Shown here piece after piece: positions 1 through 5,303 of a DNA stretch of 5,303 bases. Origin of the DNA: an uncultured Planctomycetaceae bacterium (GTDB taxonomy: Bacteria > Planctomycetota > Planctomycetia > Planctomycetales > Planctomycetaceae); contig CAIJTL010000475.1 in assembly GCA_903823545.1 (NCBI GenBank), forward strand, positions 1 to 5,303, written 5' to 3'. A program made the position numbers and the translations under genes. Below the pieces are notes generated by a model, which was not told the DNA's origin, made no database searches, and saw only the letters and a program-made list of their open reading frames with translations. The number at the start of each line of letters is the position of its first letter. Position 1 is the stretch's first letter.

Positions 1-592
1 CGATTACTGTCTCTTCCGCGATGACAAAGGTGTGTTCCATATCATTCCGCACGACGCGAACGAGACGTTTCAGTCCGCGATGGGGCCAGGCTTCGGTGGC
101 TTCGGCCCGCCCGGTGGTCCGGGTGGCGGTCGGCCAAATGGTGGTCCTGGTGGCGGCGCCGGTGGTCGAGGTCTACGCGGTCCTGAAGGAGGCGGTCCTG
201 GTGGCGGAGGTGGCGGAGGTGGCGTGGAACTCGATCCGCTGGTCGGCTTGACCGACGCCTCGAAGCCGCTTCGCAGTCGCTTGCTGGCGGTGCCGAGCTT
301 GAAAGCGAAATACCTCGAGCACGTTCGCACGATCGCCATTGAGTGGCTTGATTGGGAAAAGCTGCAACCGCTCGTTGAGCAATATCGAACGGTGATTGAA
401 AAAGACATCGAAGCGGACACGCGAAAGCTTTCGTCATTCGCTGCGTTTCAGAAGTCAATCTCTGGCGAGATCGAGCCTGCGGCAGAAGGACGACGACCGG
501 TTCAGACTCTGCGATCATTCTCTGATCAACGCCGCAAATTCTTGCTGAATCATCCGGAGATCAAAAAGCTGCCGGATGATACGAAGAAGTGA
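1..592 (+). CDS. CotH kinase family protein, C-terminal part (5' end outside window)
   Basis: The reading frame is open from base 2 and ends at the TGA at 590-592, giving 196 visible codons. No start is present, so the gene begins upstream. Residues 12-23 (FHIIPHDANETF) resemble the CotH motif that follows the small beta hairpin, in which an Asp is thought to bind metal; here that would be Asp18. A glycine/proline-rich stretch occupies about residues 28-74. After it comes VELDPLVGL, then a helical C-terminal region (about 85-165) with the 'SRLLAVPSLKAKYLEHV' pattern typical of CotH C-termini. CotH proteins are atypical protein kinases; in Bacillus CotH phosphorylates spore-coat proteins. Planctomycetes carry many CotH homologues of unknown substrate that are often exported (family knowledge, from memory). 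Signal peptide and catalytic N-lobe cannot be judged here. The family call is fairly secure; the function in this organism is unknown. Confidence 0.8.
   Translation, partial: DYCLFRDDKGVFHIIPHDANETFQSAMGPGFGGFGPPGGPGGGRPNGGPGGGAGGRGLRGPEGGGPGGGGGGGGVELDPLVGLTDASKPLRSRLLAVPSLKAKYLEHVRTIAIEWLDWEKLQPLVEQYRTVIEKDIEADTRKLSSFAAFQKSISGEIEPAAEGRRPVQTLRSFSDQRRKFLLNHPEIKKLPDDTKK
83..223 (+). repeat. Glycine/proline-rich low-complexity segment inside the CotH gene
   Basis: This stretch encodes 47 residues, of which I count 30 Gly and 8 Pro, ending in a run of eight Gly. The DNA is built from irregular GGTGG, GGCGG and GGTCC units, so it can expand or contract by slippage. It lies between the putative metal-binding Asp motif and the LDPL segment, so it is probably a flexible surface loop of the kinase fold rather than a terminal linker. 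The very proline-rich antisense frame is a consequence of this composition. Confidence 0.8.
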
Positions 593-630
593 AGCGGCCC
601 AGTTGAGACAATCAATCAATGCAGGCTTTG

Positions 631-693
631 CCCACGGAACACACAGAAAGACATGGAAAAGACAAACGCTGTCTTTTTCGTGTGTTCTGTGGG
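631..693. repeat. Long inverted repeat (hairpin) between cotH and mtfA
   Basis: Bases 631-644 (cccacggaacacac) pair fully with 680-693, counting one G-U pair. Bases 655-664 (ggaaaagaca) pair with 670-679, also with one G-U pair, around a five-base loop at 665-669. The left arm carries ten unpaired bases at 645-654 (agaaagacat) that look like a second copy of the inner stem sequence. No T-tract follows on either strand, so it is not a standard intrinsic terminator. It resembles the 'acggaacacac' type of dispersed intergenic repeat I associate with planctomycete genomes, though I could not check this. Confidence 0.7.
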
Positions 694-723
694 AAAAATC
701 ATAACTGCTTGGTTTGAATATCC

Positions 724-728
724 GGAGG
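724..728 (+). promoter_or_regulatory. Ribosome binding site deciding the mtfA start
   Basis: GGAGG lies 12 bases before the ATG at 741. A TTG at 714 in the same frame lies upstream of this site, and would add nine residues that do not fit the family. The ATG is therefore preferred. Confidence 0.55.
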
Positions 729-740
729 TCGTCGCTCTTC

Positions 741-1544
741 ATGTTTGGTTGGTTCAAAGCTCGTCGCCGCCGTCGTCGTTGGTTGGTTGAACCGTTTCCG
801 GCGACGTGGGAGGCGGTCTTGCGGCGGCATGTCAAACAGACCTCACGCTTGCCGCAAGAACTTGCCGAAAAGTGGCGTCATCGAATTCAGGTCTTTGTGC
901 GAGCGACAACGTGGGAAGGTTGTCGCGACTTCGTTGTAACTGACGAAGTGAAGGTGATCATCGCGAGCTATGCCACGTTGCTGGTGCTCGGTCTGGATGA
1001 TGAGTGGCTGGAACGTGTTTGGCATGTGCTCGTTCACCCGACTCCCTATCGAGGACGTCGAGCGAGTATCGGCGTCGATGGCGTGGATTACTCGCACGGC
1101 GATTGGATGCAGCAGTTAGATGATGATTTCGAAGACGAACATCTTGGCGAAGCGTGTGTCGAAAGCGGGACAGTGATTTTAGTGTGGAGTGAAGTTCCGA
1201 CCGCCGAGCACATCACGCCTGGTGGGCAGAATGTAGTGTTACACGAACTCGCTCACGTGTTGCTCGATCTATTTGCGGATCGATTGCGAGGCGAACGAAC
1301 GAAAACTGGTGAGCCGTGGTTTGCGGCATTTGACGCCGAATTTGAACGACAAGTTGTCGCATCCGATCGCGGACGCCGAACTCTGCTCGACGAATATGCC
1401 GCGGAGAGCCCCGAAGAGTTCTTCTGCGTCGCAACGGAATGTTTTCTGGAACGTCCCGATCGCATGAGTTCGCTGATGCCAACGATGTATGAACTGCTCA
1501 AGGTTTGCTACGGAATTGATCCGGCGACTTGGGTGAGCCGATAG
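741..1544 (+). CDS. mtfA: MtfA-family zinc metallopeptidase (M90)
   Basis: The product is 267 residues, close to E. coli MtfA (about 265). It opens with MFGWFKARRRRRRW and a PFPATWEAVLRRHV segment, the usual start of this family. His168, Glu169 and His172 form the HELAH zinc site. Glu226 in the segment AAESPEEFFCVATECF matches the third zinc ligand, Glu212 of the enterobacterial enzyme, and the aromatic and acidic residues around it agree. In E. coli, MtfA binds the repressor Mlc and so affects glucose uptake (established). Mlc is not expected here, so the role in this organism is unknown. One oddity is that the residue after HELAHVL is Leu where MtfA proteins usually have Asp, and the loop after it (about 176-192) does not match the usual 'DGxxxGxP' pattern. 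No signal peptide is visible, so it is probably cytoplasmic. It is convergent with the prepilin peptidase gene and shows no functional link to it. Confidence 0.9.
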   Translation: MFGWFKARRRRRRWLVEPFPATWEAVLRRHVKQTSRLPQELAEKWRHRIQVFVRATTWEGCRDFVVTDEVKVIIASYATLLVLGLDDEWLERVWHVLVHPTPYRGRRASIGVDGVDYSHGDWMQQLDDDFEDEHLGEACVESGTVILVWSEVPTAEHITPGGQNVVLHELAHVLLDLFADRLRGERTKTGEPWFAAFDAEFERQVVASDRGRRTLLDEYAAESPEEFFCVATECFLERPDRMSSLMPTMYELLKVCYGIDPATWVSR

Positions 1545-1599
1545 CGCATGGCTCGTGTGATAGAAATCCGCGTTGAGTCCGACTTCGCGAGACGCTGAC

Positions 1600-2712
1600 T
1601 TATAGACTCGGAGGCTCATCGCCCGATGGTGATTGATCTGGAAACTTCACCGTGACTAAACCGGAGCCTCGCCACCATCGGGCAATTCCCAGCAACACGC
1701 ACATTAAAACGAACGACACCGCAGCGAGGATCGCAAGGCTTGGAATGTCGCCAAATAGCTTTCGGATCGACACGCGTGGAGTTGGTTCCCACTGCCAAAT
1801 CCATTTCCAAAAGAACAATACGACTAATGCCGCAGCACTGAGATATGGGCCATATGGGACATACGGTCGATTGAGCATCGTCTTCACGACCAAGCCGACG
1901 AAGATTCCGCAAAACGGTGCGAGAAGAAAAACGAAGACCATCGGCTGCCATCCCAGGAAGCTACCGATCATCGCCATCAACGTGACATCACCTAAGCCCA
2001 TCGCTTCTTGGCCGAGTACGAACGATGAAATCAATCGTGATAGCCAAGTTATTCCCGCGCCCGATACCGCGCCTGCGAGGCTCCAGGCGAGTCCGTGCAG
2101 ATGAGGATGCAGCTTAATCCATTCGGGAATCTCTGGTCCCATTACCGTGACCAATGGATGGTTCCAGTCGACCCAAAAGTGAATCAGCTGCACATCTCCA
2201 GATGCGGTTGCGAGGCTCACCCCTAAAAGCGTTCCAGGATATGTGATCCAATCGGGGATAATGTATTCGCGCAGATCGGTCGCTGTGGCGGTGATCAACA
2301 ATGTGAGCAGCACGAAATGTGAGACCAAGCGTCCGTTTCGCCAGACGACGGAAGGGATGACTTCGTGTATTCGTTGTCCTTCAAGGGCCACGATCGCAAA
2401 CGTGCCGAGGGCGAATAAGAAGCCGGTGGCCAGCGTAGTGATCAAGGTCTCGTGTCTTCGAGGTGGTACATCACAAAGACGATTTGCCCACGCGGCGATC
2501 AGCGGTCCAAACCCCAAACCGATGAAGAATGCGATCACTGAAGACCAGCAAGCTTGATCGGCAGTCAGATGGAAAAAGCTATTCGGGACAATTTGCACGC
2601 GGAGTGAGTCCTTTGGAACACGAAATTCGATTGGCACACGCCGTGCGAAGAGTACCGCTGAGCCGATGCCAGTTCCATTCGCCGAGGGGGCGAGGAGGCG
2701 AGTCGGTGACAT
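1600..2712 (-). CDS. Prepilin peptidase, A24 family, without CxxC zinc motifs
   Basis: This is a polytopic membrane protein of up to 370 residues. Asp146 in TATDLREYIIPD and Asp242 in MGLGDVTLM are the two catalytic aspartates of type IV prepilin peptidases, and YVPYGPYL (284-291) matches the usual 'PFGPFL'. Such enzymes cut leader peptides from type IV pilins and type II secretion pseudopilins at the inner membrane. The first membrane segment (about 56-78) matches the GSFLNVVIxRLP region only loosely. The cytoplasmic loop that normally carries paired CxxC motifs is missing; only Cys55 and Cys80 lie near it, so methyltransferase activity is doubtful. A loop at about 171-207 and an extra membrane segment at about 323-345 lengthen the protein. 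The start is uncertain. ATG at 2712 has no visible ribosome site. GTG at 2598 has AAAGGA ten bases upstream, would give 332 residues, and would remove a poorly conserved-looking N-terminus. No pilin genes are in view. Confidence 0.85.
   Translation of the reverse strand: MSPTRLLAPSANGTGIGSAVLFARRVPIEFRVPKDSLRVQIVPNSFFHLTADQACWSSVIAFFIGLGFGPLIAAWANRLCDVPPRRHETLITTLATGFLFALGTFAIVALEGQRIHEVIPSVVWRNGRLVSHFVLLTLLITATATDLREYIIPDWITYPGTLLGVSLATASGDVQLIHFWVDWNHPLVTVMGPEIPEWIKLHPHLHGLAWSLAGAVSGAGITWLSRLISSFVLGQEAMGLGDVTLMAMIGSFLGWQPMVFVFLLAPFCGIFVGLVVKTMLNRPYVPYGPYLSAAALVVLFFWKWIWQWEPTPRVSIRKLFGDIPSLAILAAVSFVLMCVLLGIARWWRGSGLVTVKFPDQSPSGDEPPSL
2632..2647 (+). promoter_or_regulatory. Candidate sigma-54 promoter for amtB-PII-glnK
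   Basis: TGGCAC at 2632-2637 and TGC at 2644-2646 give GG and GC dinucleotides exactly ten bases apart, as required for -24/-12 promoters (consensus TGGCACG-N4-TTGCW). The -12 part is imperfect: GTGCG instead of TTGCW. It points toward amtB, with transcription expected near 2658 and a leader of about 118 bases. AmtB/GlnK operons are often driven by sigma-54 and NtrC in other bacteria. No clear NtrC site was seen upstream. The element lies inside the prepilin peptidase frame if that gene starts at 2712, but would be intergenic if it starts at 2598. Confidence 0.45.
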
Positions 2713-2758
2713 CGAGCAGAATGCTCACTTGGCGGCCCACGCAACCGCCATTCACCCT

Positions 2759-2766
2759 ACGGAGGT
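2759..2766 (+). promoter_or_regulatory. Strong ribosome binding site deciding the amtB start
   Basis: ACGGAGGT is a near-perfect Shine-Dalgarno sequence. Its GGAGG core ends ten bases before the ATG at 2776, which is followed at once by a good signal peptide. The in-frame TTG at 2767 directly abuts the site and is too close to be used. Confidence 0.75.
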
Positions 2767-2775
2767 TTGACGCAA

Positions 2776-4155
2776 ATGAAGACTCTGATTAGCGCTCGGC
2801 TGATTTTCGCGAGCATTTTGCTGCTCGTGACCGGCAGCTTTTCGTTCGCTGAGGAGGCAACGACAACAGCAGCAGAAGCGGTCGCGGCACCGGTTGCTCC
2901 CCCAAAACTTGACACGGGCGACACTGCCTGGATGCTCGTGTCGTCGGCACTCGTGCTAATGATGACGGCACCAGGGTTGGCCCTGTTCTACGGTGGCCTT
3001 GTTCGCAAGAAAAATATCCTCGGCGTCATGATGCAGTGCATCTTCCTGATGGGAATGATGTCCACGATTTGGATGCTGTGGGGCTACAGTATCGCCTTCG
3101 ACAAAGGGATTGCTGGCGGGTTCTGCGGCGGGTTCGGAGCCGTGATGCTCAACGGACTGCTGCCTGAATTTGGGAAAGAAGTGCCCCACGCCACCAGTAT
3201 TCCGGACCTTCTCTTCATGGTCTACCAGATGATGTTCTTCATCATCACTCCTGGTTTGATCTGCGGCGCGTTTGCCGAACGTATGAAGTTCAGCGCCATG
3301 GTGCTTTTCTGTGCTTTGTGGGGCACGTTCGTGTATTGCCCTGTGGCACACTGGGTTTGGGCGGCTGACGGCTGGTTGTTCTCAGGCAAGTATCTTGCTT
3401 TGGATTTCGCGGGTGGCACGGTAGTGCATCTCACGTCGGGAGCTTCTGCTTTGCTCTGTGCTCTCATGCTCGGCAAGCGACTGGGATTTGGGCAAGAGCC
3501 GATGCCTCCACACAATCTTACCTACACGTTTATCGGTGCCACGATGTTGTGGGTCGGATGGTTTGGCTTCAATGCAGGTAGCGCGTTGGCAGCCAGTCCT
3601 CAAGCGGTCTACGCGTTCGTTGCGACACACTTGGCTGCGGCGACGGGAACATTGGCTTGGGCAGGTATTGAATGGATTAAGCGTGGCAAACCGAGCATTC
3701 TTGGGGCTTGCTCAGGAGCTGTTGCGGGACTCGTTTGTGTGACTCCTGCCGCGGGCTTCGTGACTCCAGGTTCAGCGATGATTCTTGGTGTTGTTGCTGG
3801 CGTCGTCTGCTACGTCGCATGCACGTCGATCAAGTCAAAGTTTGGTTACGACGACTCGCTGGATGCTTTCGGTGTACATGGCGTCGGTGGTTTCGTGGGA
3901 GCGATCCTGACCGGTGTCTTCGCCACGAAGCATGTTTCGGGTGACGCTCTGAAATCAGGTCTGCTGGAAGGCAACTCTCAGCAAGTCGTTAATCAGTTGA
4001 TCGGTGCCGGTGCGGCACTCGGTCTGGCTCTGGTCGGAACCTTCATCATTCTCAAGGTTGTTGACGCTCTGGTTGGATTACGAGCCAGCCAAGATGACGA
4101 AATTCAAGGGCTCGATCTCAGCCAACATGGCGAGGAAGGCTATATCTTTTACTAA
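2776..4155 (+). CDS. amtB: AmtB-type ammonium transporter with signal peptide
   Basis: The product is 459 residues. Residues 1-25 form a signal peptide (Lys2, Arg8, a hydrophobic core, likely cut after SFSFA), followed by an Ala/Thr/Pro-rich spacer and then the Amt fold from DTAWMLVSSAL (about 49). His218 and His368 are the twin pore histidines (E. coli His168 and His318). Asp210 in DFAGGTVVH matches the E. coli Asp160. The motif ITPGLICGAFAERMKF (about 157-172) is also typical. Eleven membrane segments are expected. The cytoplasmic tail ends EIQGLDLSQHGEEGYIFY; the GLD...HGE part is the conserved tail used in gating and GlnK contact. The trimeric transporter passes ammonium/ammonia into the cytoplasm when nitrogen is scarce. 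It is the first gene of a likely operon with two PII genes, since there is no terminator-like structure in the 100 bases before the next start. Confidence 0.97.
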   Translation: MKTLISARLIFASILLLVTGSFSFAEEATTTAAEAVAAPVAPPKLDTGDTAWMLVSSALVLMMTAPGLALFYGGLVRKKNILGVMMQCIFLMGMMSTIWMLWGYSIAFDKGIAGGFCGGFGAVMLNGLLPEFGKEVPHATSIPDLLFMVYQMMFFIITPGLICGAFAERMKFSAMVLFCALWGTFVYCPVAHWVWAADGWLFSGKYLALDFAGGTVVHLTSGASALLCALMLGKRLGFGQEPMPPHNLTYTFIGATMLWVGWFGFNAGSALAASPQAVYAFVATHLAAATGTLAWAGIEWIKRGKPSILGACSGAVAGLVCVTPAAGFVTPGSAMILGVVAGVVCYVACTSIKSKFGYDDSLDAFGVHGVGGFVGAILTGVFATKHVSGDALKSGLLEGNSQQVVNQLIGAGAALGLALVGTFIILKVVDALVGLRASQDDEIQGLDLSQHGEEGYIFY

Positions 4156-4240
4156 CGGCCGAGTTTGTTGCATCAAGGCGTACGAAGGAGCGGACCGCAC
4201 GGTCTCTGACGTCCGAATTGAATCACTTCAAACCCTCGGC

Positions 4241-4245
4241 GAGGA
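4241..4245 (+). promoter_or_regulatory. Ribosome binding site deciding the GTG start of the first PII gene
   Basis: GAGGA lies ten bases before the GTG at 4256. The residues that follow (KKIEAIIRH) are the first beta strand of the PII fold, so this start is preferred over in-frame ATGs further upstream, which lie inside amtB. Confidence 0.65.
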
Positions 4246-4255
4246 ATCAAACGCC

Positions 4256-4597
4256 GTGAAAAAAATCGAGGCCATAATCCGTCACTTCAGATTGGAGGAA
4301 GTGGCGGCAGCGCTGGTTCAGTTGGGGATTTCTGGCATCACGGTGATGGACGTACGTGGGAATGTTCATCGCCGGTCAGCCGACAATCCTGCTAACGGAA
4401 CAGCGGAGTTCTTGCCAAAGGTTGTCATAGAAGTAATCGTCCCGGTCGAGCAGCTTCGACCGGTCATCGATACCATCCAGCGAGTCGCTCGGACGGGACA
4501 AACCGGCGATGGCAAGATCATGGTCAGTGATTTGGTTGAAGTGGTTCGTGTTCGGACTGGAGAAAAACTTGATGCGACGCTGGCCGTCTCCGCATAA
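4256..4597 (+). CDS. PII-family protein with degenerate, shortened T-loop
   Basis: The product is 113 residues, normal PII length, with a GTG start. The first 35 residues ([15 protein letters not shown]...GITVMDVRG) match canonical PII, 24 of 35 being identical to the downstream copy by hand alignment. The B-loop TGQTGDGKI (80-88) and the C-loop RVRTGE with Arg98 and Arg100 are intact, so the trimer fold and ATP/ADP binding are likely kept. The region between Gly35 and Phe52 is three residues shorter than in canonical PII and reads NVHRRSADNPANGTAE. Gly37, Arg38 and Gln39 are replaced by Val, His and Arg. Tyr46, Arg47 and Tyr51 are absent. Lys55 (canonical Lys58) is kept. Gln39 and the T-loop base help bind Mg-ATP and 2-oxoglutarate, Arg47 plugs AmtB, and Tyr51 is the uridylylation site (established for E. 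coli and relatives). This copy should lack those functions (inference). The reading frame is clean, so this is not an obvious pseudogene. Confidence 0.9.
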   Translation: MKKIEAIIRHFRLEEVAAALVQLGISGITVMDVRGNVHRRSADNPANGTAEFLPKVVIEVIVPVEQLRPVIDTIQRVARTGQTGDGKIMVSDLVEVVRVRTGEKLDATLAVSA

Positions 4598-4689
4598 GAG
4601 TGATGTTTCCCTTTAACACAGAATCCACAAGAATCATTCCATCGCAATCACACGCCGCAGCGAATCGCTCGGTGAACGTCAAATAATTT

Positions 4690-5039
<350 letters not shown>

Positions 5040-5222
5040 GCATCAAAACAGCGACAATTGTGCCTTTGCTCTAGGTCGCGAGGGCTCTGTGCTCACCAGA
5101 ATAGCAGAGTATCTGTAAGTTCGCTGTTGAGGGGTTACTGCATGGCTGAACGCTTTGTCGAGCCGTCTGCTTTTGCTTGGCCACTCATCATACTTGCATA
5201 GCGATGAGCTGCGACTCAACTA

Positions 5223-5258
5223 AAGGACGCCACATTAATTTAGAGATGCGGCGTCCTT
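5223..5258 (+). terminator. Candidate terminator hairpin after glnK
   Basis: Bases 5223-5235 (aaggacgccacat) pair with 5246-5258 in a 13-position stem with one A-C mismatch and a ten-base loop. A pyrimidine-rich stretch (cttctctctt) follows, but not a clean T-run, so termination would be imperfect. It lies about 180 bases after the glnK stop. The rest of 5040-5303 shows no convincing gene. Confidence 0.5.
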
Positions 5259-5303
5259 CTCTCTTGTGTCACAGTTTGACTTGCTGAATCTGTAATCCTT
5301 GTC

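Noticed and set aside
42..518. Long antisense frames opposite the CotH gene, rich in Pro, Arg and Ser
   Set aside because: They mirror the Gly-rich codons on the plus strand, have no ribosome site and resemble no family.
1545..1599. Possible bidirectional terminator between the convergent mtfA and prepilin peptidase genes
   Set aside because: Only a weak cgcg pairing and no T-run on either strand were found.
2956..3630. Antisense frames opposite amtB
   Set aside because: They are shadows of a strongly conserved transporter gene and show His/Gln/Arg-rich random composition.
4004..4255. In-frame upstream extension of the first PII gene into the 3' end of amtB (for example ATG at 4127)
   Set aside because: It would add 43 or more residues before the first PII beta strand, with no family support; the GTG at 4256 has its own ribosome site.
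4617..4637. acacagaatccacaagaatc, loosely like the repeat at 631-693
   Set aside because: The similarity is limited to A-rich acaca/gaa words with no paired arm, so it cannot be called a repeat copy.
4659..4669. Small palindrome agcga-a-tcgct upstream of glnK
   Set aside because: Arms of five bases around one base occur by chance; no second copy or known operator was recognised.
5142..5201. Small frame of 19 codons (MAERFVEPSAFAWPLIILA) with a GAGGGG eight bases upstream
   Set aside because: It is too short to judge and has no recognisable similarity; a chance match to a ribosome site is likely. A 27-codon frame at 5204-5287 is equally unsupported and runs through the hairpin.

Overview
The window reads like a piece of a Planctomycetota chromosome (inference). 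The reasons are a CotH-type kinase with a glycine/proline-rich insert, an MtfA-type peptidase, a prepilin peptidase without the usual cysteine motifs, and roughly 50-55% GC (judged by eye). No RNA genes, transposases or CRISPR arrays were seen. Layout: (1) 1-592 is the C-terminal part of a CotH-family protein whose start lies upstream of the window. (2) 593-740 is a gap holding a strong, asymmetric inverted repeat at 631-693. (3) 741-1544 is an MtfA-family zinc peptidase on the plus strand. (4) 1600-2712 is an A24-family prepilin peptidase on the minus strand, convergent with mtfA across 55 bases. (5) 2776-5039 is a plus-strand nitrogen cluster, divergent from the peptidase: an AmtB ammonium transporter, a PII-family protein with an abnormal T-loop, and a canonical GlnK-type PII protein. 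A candidate sigma-54 promoter at 2632-2647 points at this cluster. (6) 5040-5303 has no convincing gene but contains a hairpin at 5223-5258 that may end the cluster. How the parts work together: AmtB passes ammonium across the membrane. The canonical PII protein (4701-5039) has every residue expected for sensing ATP/ADP and 2-oxoglutarate and for docking on AmtB. The first PII protein (4256-4597) keeps the core fold and nucleotide-binding loops. Its T-loop is three residues shorter and lacks Gln39, Arg47 and Tyr51. It therefore looks like a duplicated PII subunit that has lost normal 2-oxoglutarate sensing, uridylylation and AmtB plugging. It may act as a nucleotide-only sensor, as a partner in mixed trimers, or on a different target. 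This is the most interesting element in the window. The other genes look like unrelated neighbours.
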